From contig JAQFVV010012423.1 in the NCBI GenBank assembly GCA_028023455.1, forward strand, positions 5,994,269 through 6,058,268: a stretch of DNA of 64,000 bases, given 5' to 3'. The DNA comes from Epiperipatus broadwayi. Its lineage: Eukaryota > Onychophora > Udeonychophora > Euonychophora > Peripatidae. Every line of letters starts with the position of its first letter. Position 1 is the first letter of the stretch. The translations under genes and the position numbers were made by a program. Of the stretch, positions 13,240 to 26,110 are shown piece by piece. Below the pieces are notes generated by a model. That model had not been told where the DNA came from. It saw nothing but the letters and a program-made list of their open reading frames with translations, and made no database searches.

Positions 13240-13981
13240 TTTTCATCTTGACTGGATATTTATAAAACATATCTGGAGGAATTATTTTATATAACCTCCT
13301 ATTACGAATTCTATTTAGAAATATGGGCTCTTGGTACCATACATAATATGCCTTCAAGTTTTTCAGAGAGATTGATTCTCTATACCATACATACTTTATT
13401 TTTAAACTTTCCAGAAAGATTGACTCTCTGTACCATATATAATTCATTCTTAAATCTTCCAAAGAGGTTGATTCTCTGGGCCACATATAATTTATTTTTA
13501 AATTTTCTAGAAAGGTTGAATCTTTGTACCAAATATAAGGCACACTTAAATTTAACAGAGCATTTAAATTTTTCAGAGATATTGATTCTCTGTCTGATAC
13601 ACACTGGACATTTACATTTTTCAGAGAGATTGCCTCTCTGTACCAGATATAACTTATTTTTGACTTTTCCAGAGCAGTTGAATTTTTCAGAGAGATTTGG
13701 ACATTTACATTTTTCAGAGAGATTGTCTCTCTATACCATATATAAGGTATCTCCAATCTATTTAAGAAGACAGATTTTTGAAACCACACATGCTGGTTTG
13801 TTACTAGATTGAGAACTACAGACTGTTGAAACTTTTGCTCTCTTTCTAAAATAACTGGTTTCATCTCCCTTATTGCCTCTCTTAAATCAATCATCTTATT
13901 GGATGCATGAAGTTTTTCCTCCAACTCTCTTGTCCTTCTTTTCACTTCATGATCTATCCCAATCTGCTCTCTGTCCATCAC
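13175..13981 (-). CDS. Repeat-containing ORF of the LTR element (268 aa)
   Basis: The N-terminal 60 residues or so are charged and helical-looking (RRTRELEEKLHASNKM), as in a gag coiled coil. From about residue 75 to 225 the protein is built of degenerate 16-residue units, such as NYIWYRESIFLESLKI, encoded by a 48-bp tandem repeat. The C-terminus (PVKMKNGNIKKGLDVQVHFYADHN) leads toward the integrase-like tail. No RT or protease motifs are present. Because 48 is a multiple of 3, other frames, including the plus strand, also stay open here, so this frame may not be the original one. Function unknown. Confidence 0.45.
   Translation of the reverse strand: MMDREQIGIDHEVKRRTRELEEKLHASNKMIDLREAIREMKPVILEREQKFQQSVVLNLVTNQHVWFQKSVFLNRLEIPYIWYRETISLKNVNVQISLKNSTALEKSKISYIWYREAISLKNVNVQCVSDRESISLKNLNALLNLSVPYIWYKDSTFLENLKINYMWPRESTSLEDLRMNYIWYRESIFLESLKIKYVWYRESISLKNLKAYYVWYQEPIFLNRIRNRRLYKIIPPDMFYKYPVKMKNGNIKKGLDVQVHFYADHNMV
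13340..13750 (-). repeat. 48-bp tandem repeat array
   Basis: The block TCTCTGTACCATATATAA with a preceding TTTTCAGAGAGATTGA recurs every 48 bp (for example near 13376, 13424, 13472 and 13520) and less regularly to 13750. In one minus-strand frame the units read as NLSEK[C/F]K blocks with recurring cysteines, including KCKCPVCIRQR at about 13588-13620. That frame has a stop near 13732. Confidence 0.8.
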
Positions 13982-14168
13982 CTCATGTATTCTTTTTACT
14001 GAGAGATTAGATTTATGGCTACTATTGGCCTTTCCACTTCTGTGATCTACTCTCCTCTATCAGTATATTAGCTGATTTACCTATTTCTTTCCTCTAATCT
14101 CTCGTCTCCTTTCTCTATTATCAGTAGTCTGACAATCTAGCTTATCTTTTAACACTAGTGATCTTTGA

Positions 14169-14405
14169 CTACCTTCTATTATGCTCTCTATGGATTGACA
14201 TATCCTTTGTCCTAGACTTTCCATACTTTTCTCTACTCTCTTCTCTTAGACTCTCTATACTTTTCTCCATCTTTTGTTCTAGATTTATCATACTTTGCTT
14301 ACTCTCCTCTCTCATACTTCTGAGCATCTGCATTATCATGTCCATGTCTGATGGTGCTATCTTTGCTATCTGAGCCTCTTCCATATTATAATTTAGTTCA
14401 CTCAT
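14169..14405 (-). CDS. Gag-like N-terminal coiled-coil ORF (78 aa)
   Basis: The first ATG-initiated frame after the leader on the element's strand. The sequence is Met- and Glu-rich with heptad-like spacing (MIMQMLRSMREESKQSM, NLEQKMEKSIESLREES), as in the N-terminal coiled coil of some Gypsy gag proteins. It runs into stops before the 13175-13981 frame, which may be its continuation. No capsid or zinc-knuckle signature is intact. Confidence 0.45.
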   Translation of the reverse strand: MSELNYNMEEAQIAKIAPSDMDMIMQMLRSMREESKQSMINLEQKMEKSIESLREESREKYGKSRTKDMSIHREHNRR

Positions 14406-14859
14406 GTTATAAAACTATATATATCCCATCTGTACTTCCCTGACCATCAAAATCCACACATCTTCTCCCTGTCTGACACCTATTCTGACCAACTGACTGA
14501 TTTGATTTTCACCTTATTATACATTTACAAATACAACAACAACAAAAAATTTTAATATCCTTATTTAATGAACTACACAACAATAATCTATATAGTGCAT
14601 GTCTGTCTGTAATAGCCCAAATTATACATTCATCCATTCTCCCAGAAATCCGACAGATATTGACAGTCCACAGAATGACTAGCAGTTCACAATCTTGAGA
14701 TAAATAAAAGAATTCAGTCACAGCACTATAATCACACAATGCATCACGAGCACTCAGAAGATCATCCCAATTCGATCACTTATTAACTACCACAACCCTT
14801 GATTGAATGAAGCAAACTCTGTTGCAATAAAAGAACTCATTAAGTCTTAGGGGCTAAGA

Positions 14860-15150
14860 TAGATAAACTATGCCTTGCTCTCTCTCTTGGAGTCTTATGG
14901 CAAGTATCAAGGAATGCCCTGCTTATTATAGACTACAAAAACGAAACCTTGCTCTCTCTCTTGGAGACTTATAGGCTGATATCATGGCAGGACTACTGTT
15001 AACTGCTTCACGATAACATAAGAATAACATATAACTGGATTGGAAAACTATGCCATGCCTCTCTTGGAGACTTATAGGCTGATATCATGGCAGGTCTGCT
15101 GTTAACTGCTTCATGATAAAATAAAAATAACATATAAATTGGGTTGGAGC
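14860..15150 (-). repeat. Tandem repeat of about 105 bp in the LTR element leader
   Basis: GGAGACTTATAGGCTGATAT and the next 60 bp or so occur at about 14962 and again at about 15066. A third, worn, partial unit sharing CTTGCTCTCTCTCTTGGAG starts near 14873. It lies between the primer-binding site and the gag-like ORF, in the presumed packaging leader. Confidence 0.8.
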
Positions 15151-15706
15151 AGTGAATGGGTTTGATCATTCATAAGTTACACGAAATACATAGCATTCTC
15201 AAGGCAATGACAAAACTCTCCACTCATCATCAAAACTGCAATCTAACCAACCAAACTCCAACGATCAACCATCCAATCAAACCTCTAAAATCATAGACTT
15301 TTTACAAAATGAACTCCCCAAACACACATGAGACTACTATTCCATAATTCATCACTATTACTATGCCTATCCTATCTGGCAATAAATTATTTTAATGTTC
15401 CACAAAAAAAATCTATTATTTATTTCACCTTAAGTTGTGATATTCATCTCTATTTTCAAAATTGATAAAAAATTAAAAAAAAAACAACTGTTTTATAGCT
15501 GTACCCATTTTATCATCATCAATGAAAAATTAAATCATATTAAACATCATCATCTAAAATAAGACTGTTTGGCCAAGAAAATTTTGTAAGACAAAAAAAT
15601 TTTTACTGAAAAAAAAAATTTTACTAAAAAAAATTTCTCTATTTTTAACCACACATCTCCCATCATTCTATAGACTCTCTTTTTCAGGTATATGGTAAAA
15701 TATCAG

Positions 15707-15724
15707 GCCCCAGTTGGGTGTCCA
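15707..15724 (-). promoter_or_regulatory. tRNA primer-binding site
   Basis: The minus strand reads TGGACACCCAACTGGGGC, beginning with TGG (complement of tRNA CCA), one base inside the right LTR. Its form resembles the TGGCGCCCAACGTGGGGC class used with tRNA-Lys, but it is not identical, so the primer tRNA is not assigned. Confidence 0.8.
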
Positions 15725-15725
15725 T

Positions 15726-16353
<628 letters not shown>

Positions 16354-16370
16354 CTCCTGGAATCTTATTA

Positions 16371-17700
16371 AGAAAAATAAAAAACAGTAAAATATGGGAT
16401 TTGGTAAATAGCGAAAAAGTGAAGACTTTGATAATAAAGTTAGAAACTAAAACTTGATAATGAAAACATAGAAATAATCAATAGTTTTTATCTTTTTAGA
16501 TCATCAATTAACAGTAAATAATTCAGTAGTCAAGAAATTTATTACAGACTAATACTGTTTACATTTAACCTTTAAAACCAAAGTCAGAACTATTGTAGCT
16601 AAAATGTTTCCAAAAAGTATAAGAAAAATAATTTCAAATGATCTTGAAGCACTCAAAAATCATCTTTAAAAAGGAACAAATGAAACCTGAATCAGATATA
16701 GACTTTTAATTCTTGCCTCAAACTCAAATTACCATATTATTTTTTTTTAAAACAATAACAATCCTATTAAATTCAATGATAGCATTTTTTTACATAAGGG
16801 CAATAATATTTCAACTACACAGAAGAAATATTTTAATTAACTTTTAAAGAATGATACATAATTGAGATGATGACTTTTAAGAACATATCCATTCTATCTC
16901 CTCATTTAAAATTAGAAAAAGATATTCACTTTAGGAAATTAATAGAGCTGTTTAAAATTTTAAGACTAGGAAGTTGAAAGACCTCATGAGATATCTTGAA
17001 AAGATACAAAATATGATGTTATTTTAAAAAATATTAATTTTTTTAAAGAAAAATAGGGATTTATGTAGCTGTGTTTCCTGATCTTATGGATGCTTCTGTT
17101 GTTCTAGTTTCAAAATTAAAATGATTGTCATAATATTATTGACTACTGCAAAGATATTAGAAGGAATTTTCTTGAATGGGTTGCTTCTAGTCATAAACAA
17201 ATAGTTACCAGAAATTCAGTAAGATTTTGGAGAATCAATAGACATTCTAAACATAGATTTGATTCTCAGGCAAATTACAAGAAAAGCATTGGAAACAAAA
17301 AAGTATTTTATATATTTCCTTTATTGATTTTGTTAAAATATTTGTTTAAATTAATTCAGCAATTCTATATCCCAGTTTGAAATTATTTATCATACTAAAG
17401 TTTATTTGTATTATACAGCTTTTATATGGGAGAAAGTATGGTTAAAAATATCAGGCATTTGAAATCAAAAGTTGTATTTAAAAAAGATGTGTCCCAACTC
17501 GGACTTGTTTTCATTGTACGACTATGGTCTTTGGAACTGTTTATATATGGTTTCATTAATCAAATAGTAAGATATAATAAAAGTTTGATGGCAGAATTTT
17601 TAATTATAATAAATTAAAGCTGATGATTATGCGTGTCTATTCAAAAAATGATCTACAGAATATACTTAATATGCTGAAGCAATATATAAGAACTTTATTT
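16371..17700 (+). mobile_element. Decayed LINE RT
   Basis: Around 17260-17640 shifted plus-strand frames give QITRKALETKKYFIYF (the helix before the first RT Asp motif), then FEIKS..KKDVSQLGLVF in the place of the GVRQGC motif. IKADDYACLF at about 17615-17645 is a worn YADD box, followed by NDLQNILNMLKQYI. The order and spacing match a LINE RT. Stops and frameshifts show that it is dead. The 63-residue open frame at 17426-17617 is part of this relic. Confidence 0.55.
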
Positions 17701-18720
17701 TAATAATTAATTTTCAATAAATTTAACTATATATTTATTTATTTGCAGTTAAATTTAATTCCAATTGTGTTTGTATATCTCAAAACATAAAAAATAAATA
17801 TATTGTTCTTATTATTTATTATAAATGACTTTTTTAAATCTGGTAATCAATTGTGAAATTTGCGCAGTTTTGTTGTTTACTAACGTAATGCTTTTTTATT
17901 TTATTATAAAAATAAATCCTTCACTTATTTTTTTGTTGCTGTTGTTGTTGTTTTTAAAAGTATTTGGTTTTTATTAGCAATCACAACTTTTTTTAAATAA
18001 GTTAATTTCAATCTAAGTTCGTTTTTCAAATAATAAAGATGTACTCAAATAATATTTTATATTACTAACCCAAAACCTTTCAATTTAAATGCGAATTATA
18101 CCCATATTTTTATGCATATATGTGTGTTTGTAATTTTTTTTTTTTTTTTAGAAATGATGATGTTTAATTATAAAGTCATAGTAGATATGTGAGTGGTTCA
18201 TGAATAATAGATTTCGTAAAAAATATTTTATACCGAAGTGGTTTCGCGGAAGAGAAAGATTCTGTACCGATCAGGATGAAACTAAAATAAATCTTAATGC
18301 TGAATTACTATAATTATCTCAGTGTTTTTCAGTAAAAAGAGAACTTGCCTCTCTGACTCCTTGATAAAGACTCTAAAAAATGTATGAGGTAAAATTAAAA
18401 TCTAAATTATGAGATGTACCATCTCTAAGGGAGAATAATTATTTAACTATACTTATTGATCATGAATGGAATGTCTAATGAAGTTAGAAGGTCAAATAGA
18501 CGTGTCAAATAGTATAATTAATTGTTTATCAAATTCAAACAAATAATTAATACCATTAATGTTCACCCAATAAATCAATTGTCTTGAAATTAATCAAGAA
18601 CTAAAAGGTAAAAAAATAATCCTCACACATTTTTTTTTTCCAAACTGATTTTAGAAACCAGTAAATGATATAATTATTTCACAGAAATTTAAAAATGTTT
18701 ATCTAAAGTAAACAATTCAA
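17701..18720. other. AT-rich non-coding stretch
   Basis: No frame, RNA gene or recognisable repeat supported. Confidence 0.5.
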
Positions 18721-18726
18721 AACAAA

Positions 18727-19061
18727 GCAAAACTCTCCATATAGTAGTTCCATCTTGTGCTAACAAGAGCAATCAATGGATGCCAGAAGGCTTGTGCATA
18801 AAATCCCTATCTGGTGCCTACTCATCCAATATCCCCAGACTAGTTTCTGGCTTGTGGCCTTCATCAGTGAGGAGCCTTGGATCTGATAGCACTGCACCTA
18901 GATCTTAGGATCTAATGCAACCCTTCAGCACCCACCTTTTAACTCTATTTAACTACAAAACTATGAGAATGAAATTGAAAACACAATTAATATTTTCAAT
19001 ATCAATAACAATTATGTGCTAGTATGAGATAGTGATCATGTGATGTTTAGTGGTTTAACTA
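18727..19061 (+). repeat. MITE-like interspersed repeat, longer copy
   Basis: Begins AAAACTCTCCATATAGTAGT, continues with GATGCCAGAAGGCTTGTGCATAAAATCCC and ends ATCATGTGATGTTTAGTGGTTTA. The copy at 46409-46578 shares both ends but lacks about 180 bp of the middle. The 5' end also matches the arms of the foldback at 29939-30056. No ORF, so it is non-autonomous. Confidence 0.75.
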
Positions 19062-22000
19062 AAGTAATTGAGAATATTATAGTATATGTTTAAACTGTAA
19101 AACCTTATTTGGCTGCATGTGTTATATAAATTTGAATTTTATTGTCTATAATGTTTGAAATGATATTTGTATTATAGCATAATCTGATTTTCCAAAATGT
19201 TCAACAATATATAGTTTTTTTCATGCACTCATGCAGAATTATGATTGAATAAATACCATAATATAGCTATCAGAATCATGATTTTCACTCTCATATTTTA
19301 TTTTTTGAAGAAGTTGGTCTATTTGATAGACTTCTTTAACAATTACCAGAAATAATGAGCAGAATAAATGTAAATAATAATTTGACTGACCATTATTCTC
19401 ACTACACCTTCAGTTTTGTGATTTTAAAATGGCAGCTTGTGCAAAAATACCTGTTTGAGAAATTCACAATAGATTGTTTAAAAGATATATGATCATTTGT
19501 TGGTCATAGTCATTTATATTATATTCTTTTGTTGCTTTACTGTCCATTATTTTTCTCTCAATAAGCTGCACAGAGAATAAAAAACTACCAAAGAGCAATG
19601 TTATAGTTTGGCTGTTGGATTATTTGTAAATATTTTTTGTACAGTACTGACATCTTGAGATTTTATTTTAAATTAATAAATTAATATTATTTTAGTTCCA
19701 GTTTTTACCATCAAGTGATTGCAATTTCCAACTACAGTTGTTTTTAGTATGTTTCATTTTTTTTATCCTTCAATGCAGTCATTAATTTTGAGAGTAACAT
19801 TTTAGGCATTGACAAATTGACAGGTTTTAAACTTGGATTTAATTATTTCCCTATGGGTTTATAAAACTGACAATCATTTTCTATTGATAAATAGATTTGA
19901 TCTGTTAAACATACATTTTTACAGTATATTTTCATTGCTGAACAATAAGTAGAAAGATTATAGATCCATGTCTAAGTAGCCAATTACACTATAAAACAAC
20001 TCTGTAAAAGTTTTCCAGACTTTCTATTAGTTTTCTGGTGGATTTGTATATTTTTCTTAATGGATTTTATTTTCTAGTTAAGGACTGTTAGATACTCATT
20101 TAACTATTATTAGATATTAAATGGTTAACCCAATAAGCTATGAGACAGCTACCTAAAAACATTTTTTTAAAATATGACAAAAATTTTAAGTTTTATGTAA
20201 TCTCAATTCAAACTCAAGTCAAGGGCATTATTTGTTGTTATAGTAACTACTATATCAAGAGTCCATGTAATCTTATGTGATGCTTCAAATATGGTTCTAA
20301 TATGAAAGATGTTTCATTACACTGTCAAATAGTTGTATTTTTTAGACTTACATTTAGATTAATTTTATTGCATTCCATTTTTTTTGTTTTGTTTTAATCT
20401 TATACTTTTATTGATATATTTATTTTATACACTCTATTTTGTATCTTACAAATTGATTAGGCAGTATCCTGTGATTTTTTTAAGAACACACAGTTCAAGA
20501 TTTTATCCTAACTAAATATTTAGTTTTAATTATTAGGTATATAATGAGGTGTTAATATATGGAGAAAGTTAGTCAGGAAAATATCAGTAAGCTGACCATA
20601 ATAAGTAAAGTAGTGCAGACTTTGGCAGAATTAAAAGAATTATCATATTTTATGAATTCTGATCATACATTATCTTTAGTGTGGTCTATTCTATTATTTG
20701 GATATACTTCTTGAATTTTATAAATTACTAATTTATATAAAAGTTTATGGATATTATTTGTCTTCCAATATCTTTACAATTTTATGGTTTATCACTGGTA
20801 CCCAAAATAGACATCACAAGTTTGACAGGTTTATTTTAATCAACTTCTCAATCAAACACATATCTACAGCAGTTAATTCAAATTCATATTGAGTGTTCTT
20901 GCTCAAAATCTTTTTTCAGTTTTTCTCAAATCACAAAGGATAATAACTGATTAATCTTTTTTATGCAGTCCTTTTAATGTATGTTTTGTTTTAAACGTGG
21001 AGCTAAAAAAATGCTCTTGACACATGACATCATATATAGAAGGGGTAAGATGTCAATTGTAATCCATAAATAAATCACCAAAAATTTTTGTAATCACAAA
21101 TTAAAAATGAGTAATGCTAACTGATGCAATAAATGTGACACCTACTTACTAATATCCACTTATTAAAGATAAATATAAAGACAAATATAAAAACATATAA
21201 CAGCATATAAATTGTAAGTAATCAAAAACAAAAATAGTTTTAAAAAATAAAACCTTGTAAATATGTATATGTATATATTGTTTAATAAAGATAAATACTT
21301 AAAAAATATATAAATAAAATACATATACAGCTACTACAGATAAAAATCAGCCTTTCATAAATGAAACAACTGTGTATAGTTGGGCACTTGCAAATAAATG
21401 GGTCAGATAACACATGATACATATGTCAATTACAAATTCATTAGCTGAAATATGTTCATGCATAATGCACAGCATCAAATATGTTCAGTCACTCATAAAG
21501 CTGATAACTGGCAGATGCACAGATTTAATTAATTTATCATGAAAAATTAATATTTTATCATATTTTAAGAGGGATGTAATGTCTTAAACAATTGCACAGA
21601 AAAGAAAGGCATACAATTCTAATTCAGAATGGGAAGAAACATGATATTCATAATCATGAAAGATATTTTTAAACCAATGAAATATAATATATGGGCTGAA
21701 ATATGATACTCAGAAAAAATTATAAGTAGCCCTTGCCCTGAAAAAGATTACCCATCCCTGCATTAAACCTTTTTTTACATAGTATTTAAATGTATAGCCA
21801 AATATAAATATTTAAAATATAACTCAAATATTATTTTTTTCACCATATGTCTGAATCTTGTATGCATTAAATTTAGAAAATCATTGAACTTTGATTTACA
21901 AGTGCCTAACCTTTGAATTCATAACTTTGATACTAACTACTTCATATAAATACAAATTATTACTAATCATTTATTAATCTTTAGCCTAGATAAAAACTTT

Positions 22001-25000
22001 AAATTCTAGTTAACAATTAATACCTATTTTTATTCAAATTAATAAAACAAAGTTCATAATATGATATAATTTTATTTTTACTCATCACATGATCACCATT
22101 TCTTATGCCTGTTTAATTTTTACTCATACAATCTTTTTGATCACAGATATTGATTATAGTATTTAATGTAGAAATTAATTCAATTATAGATATACAGATG
22201 CAAATGTAATTAATTTACTGAATGATAGTTATTAGTATGTGAGTGGCTGATTCTCTTTTTAAATTTATTAGTAGAATATTCCTGAATCAAATTTTGAAGC
22301 TAAAAAAAAATTATTATATTACCAAATTAATATGGTACTATTTACATTACATCACTCCAGATTTCAAATATTACATGATGACTCAAAAAAAACTGATAGA
22401 GTGGTGACAAATAATCATATTTTTGTTTAAATATTTAAAACAGAAGTAACTTTTTTGTATGTTTTGGGTGTTTATGACATCACATAGTTGATGGAGTAAT
22501 GAGTAAATTAATTTAGATGGCAAATATTTAATTTGATTTTTCTTCATCTTTATATCTTATTTTTCACATATCAATCAATTAGTATCATATTTTCTACCAA
22601 ATACTTAACTTGTAATTTGTCATAATAACTTTATTTTCTTACTACCATAATTGTATGAGAATTTAAAACATTACAATAGATGAACTAATTCTTTTTTACT
22701 ACTAGCTTCAATCACCAGTTATATCATTTATATAACAACAACTAGAAGATGCAGGTTGAAAAACCCAAGAAGTCAAAGCTATTGATTATTTATATGGGTA
22801 CCTATATTGTATTTCACTTTTTCATCTCTAACAAAACTTTCTAAAATCGATTATATCTCTTTTTATTAAATATAATATATATTTTTTTCTTTTAAATTTT
22901 CTTGTTTCTTTTACTTAATTTTGTACAGATATTTACAATATATTATTAATATTTTTTGATGATCAGTTGTAAAATAAGGAGAAATACAATCAATGGTTTT
23001 GGAAGCAGAAAAGTATTTAAAATCCCAATTATACAAAAGGCAGCTGAAATATTTTCAATAGTGTCAGGAATAATCTATAAAGTGTCTGTAGAAAATGCAT
23101 CCCCCCCTCCTCTCTCTATGACAGAGGAGTTTGATTTTTAAGTTTTCCCAGGACAGTCTACGATGTTCGTAGTTTTGTAATTATTTTATAGTAAAAAAAG
23201 GGCGAATATTTCAGGAGTACTAAGTACAATTAAGTCCATAAAATGGATTACAAGGATATTAATAATTTTATAAATAAAATATAAAAAAAACCAAAAAAAT
23301 AACATTTTAACCTTATTTTAAAAAAATATATTAATAATTACATATTATTTTTTATTAGCAAATTATATTTAATAATATGTCGTAATATTACTTTTTATGC
23401 CTTTAAGGTTTTATAACATTATAAAGAAATTATAAATAAAATTAATATATTTTTTTATGAAAATGGTTCACCATTTTAAAAATATATCTATTACAATTTA
23501 TTTTAAAACACATTAGGACCGAAAATGATTTTTATTTAAGGGCTCAAAAATCGTAGTCACACCTGTGATTGGTCGTATAAGTTTCAATGCATTGAACATT
23601 AAAAAAATAAGAGATGACATATGATGTCAAAATAATAATTGATATCTTAGTATGCTGTATATGTATTATACAGAAAAAGTAAAATACATTTTAAAAATTG
23701 AAATGAATTACTATAATTTATTACTATTTAAATAAACTTTATTTCTTCATCTTTATTAAAGCGTAGTTCACAGCAGCTCAGGAAATTATACAGTAGGTAA
23801 AAATATTTCGCAACCGTAATAAAAAATAGCATCAATCAAAACTGTTTCTAAGTTACGCAAAATCAACCAAATGCATTTATAGAAACAAGATAGAGAATTA
23901 ATTTAAAAATTCGGATTTAAGCAAATAATTAAGAGGAAGTAGATTATATTTTTCAATATTTGAGAGATCAAAAATGTATTTGAAATATTAGTAATAAATA
24001 TAGAAACATTCGTAATTGATTATATAATTTAATATATATACAGTATATATATTACGCATACTTCTATATATATTCGTAGTTTTCATTAAGTAATGTCTAT
24101 TAAAAACATTATGGGTCGTCTCTATCCATGCATTCCTATTATTATTAATTTTTGTAGCTTCTTTCTGGCAAGTATTTAATATCATTCTTTGCTTTCCTCA
24201 CTCGTTATCTATTTACTAATATTATTGCGTTTCCAAACTAATATTATTATACTACATGACTGAATATAATTCGTCTTAATATAATGAATACTGTAATTTT
24301 GATTTCTAATAATGTTTCAAATTTCAAACAACTTAGCAGATTTGTTTTATTTTTTGTAAAAGCAGCACTTTTTTCTTCACATTTAAAAACTACTATTTCT
24401 TTTCTAGCTGCTTTTTATTATCCAATCTGGATATAGTTTTAAAAATATAATAGTGCTGCGCCCATTTTACATTTGATTGTAAAACTAGAATCTCTCTTTT
24501 TCTGCACTTCTTGCATTATCCTTTGTTTTACAACTAAATATTAAGCATCTTGTATTAATCTAGATTAATCATTAACTGTTAGACCAGTGGATGTTTGTTA
24601 GATTCTCAAACCAAATGTATTAATTTGATTCTGGATAAATGATAACTTATTTCTAAAATATAATATGTAGTTTTAAATTTTAAACACTTTTTTTTTTTTT
24701 GGTCTAAAAAGGTTGTAAATTGGTAATTTGAAAAAAAAAGAGAAAGTGAAAAAAGAAATGTAAAGCAAATTTAACCCAATATTATATATATGCAAATGTG
24801 CTCATATACCTAAACACCCACAAGATAGAATATAAAACATATCAAATATTCAGACACACATATTTTAAATATTGTTTTATGTATATACAAGAACACACCT
24901 TAAAATAGTAGTATAAATATGTGGGCATAAATTTTACTATTATTAACTTTAAGAAATAAATATTTATGAAAGATATGATGCATAAAAATTGTTATAACTA

Positions 25001-25890
25001 AAAAGTTAGTTACATTTCGAATAAATTAGCATTAATATTTTGAAATCAATAATTTAAATTATGAAAAATAAAATCGCTAAAATTGCTTTAATTTTTTTTT
25101 CTACTTTTTTCTAAGTATAGATTTTTAAAACGTTGTTAAATAATTTTCGACAAAATATCCAAACTTCCTGATTATATCACATGCTATTCCCATCATGCAT
25201 CTCAATCTTAAATAAAATTTTATGCCATCTTGGATTTTAAGAATATAAGTATACAGTATAGTAATTCCTGGTAATTGCTCTTAGAAAAGTAAAGATTAAA
25301 ATAGTTTTTTGTATTTTACTTTGATTAAAACTTTTCTAATATATTTCTCAAGAAGAACTCCAGTTTTATTATTAATCTGCTTGTGATCGATCATTCATAT
25401 AATTTTTTTTTTGAAAAAAATAATTCTGATCCTGCAATATATATGTCATAACAGCATATACTTCTGAAAAATTCCTATATTCTCTATTCTATGCAATTTC
25501 TGAATTTAAGATATATTTCTTCATGATTGATCTTCAAAAAATGAAAATTTATTGCAAATAAAAATTATAACAATTGAAAATGAAAATATCAAATAAAGAT
25601 CAGTTATTTTAAATTCGTCAGTTATTTTAAATTCATTTCATTTTATAAAATCAGAATATGAAAGTAAAATTATAAAATTTGTAGTATATGCATTTTGAAA
25701 TTAAACATACATATGAAAGTGTCTTATTCTAAAATATATTTTATTGTAAAATCTTTAAATTTTGCTACTAATATTTTAATCATAGACGCTAATTAGTCAT
25801 CTGATTCGGCTTAAAATACAATCAATTGTACCAAACTAATTAAACAGATAACGAAGGAATTTAATTAGCAAAACCCAATTTAATTAAATC
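19062..25890. other. Long AT-rich stretch without a recognisable gene
   Basis: Only small low-complexity open frames. The reverse of the MITE end (TCATCACATGATCACCATTTCTTATGC) lies at about 22082-22108. The frame 22956-23141 (61 aa) shows no domain. I see no RNA gene. Confidence 0.5.
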
Positions 25891-26030
25891 CTACCTTAAT
25901 TTATAAGCGTTACTCCAGAAAACAAAAGAAAGCAAACTGATAAAAATGGGGGCATTTTGAAAAGATCAACAGAGTGAGTACAGAGCATTTTCAGTAAATT
26001 TGAGCAGAGCATCCATTGCAAGAGAACAGC

Positions 26031-26104
26031 ATGGGAATTGTGTATTACCCTCATGGAGAAAGAAGAGAAGTTAGACGTAGAAATTATATGTTCAGAATTA
26101 TAGT
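26031..26104 (+). CDS. Candidate first coding exon (25 codons) with splice donor
   Basis: ATG at 26031 has a strong start context (A at -3, G at +4). The frame reads MGIVYYPHGERREVRRRNYM and five more codons, to a good donor GTGAGT at 26105. An in-frame stop lies upstream at 26001. A TATA-like TTTATAAG lies near 25908. The composition is less AT-rich than its surroundings. No matching acceptor or downstream exon was identified and the product is unrecognised, so this may be chance. Confidence 0.25.
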
Positions 26105-26110
26105 GTGAGT

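Noticed and set aside
13348-13812. Plus-strand 154-codon frame over the 48-bp repeat
   Set aside because: The repeat length is a multiple of three, so frames stay open on both strands. The LTR element's PBS, PPT and ORFs point to the minus strand.
14860-15150. CRISPR-like array
   Set aside because: There are only two to three long, near-contiguous units, with no regular spacers, in a eukaryotic LTR element leader.
22956-23141. Small protein gene (61 aa)
   Set aside because: No domain, no start context support, no splice signals; length is within chance for this window.
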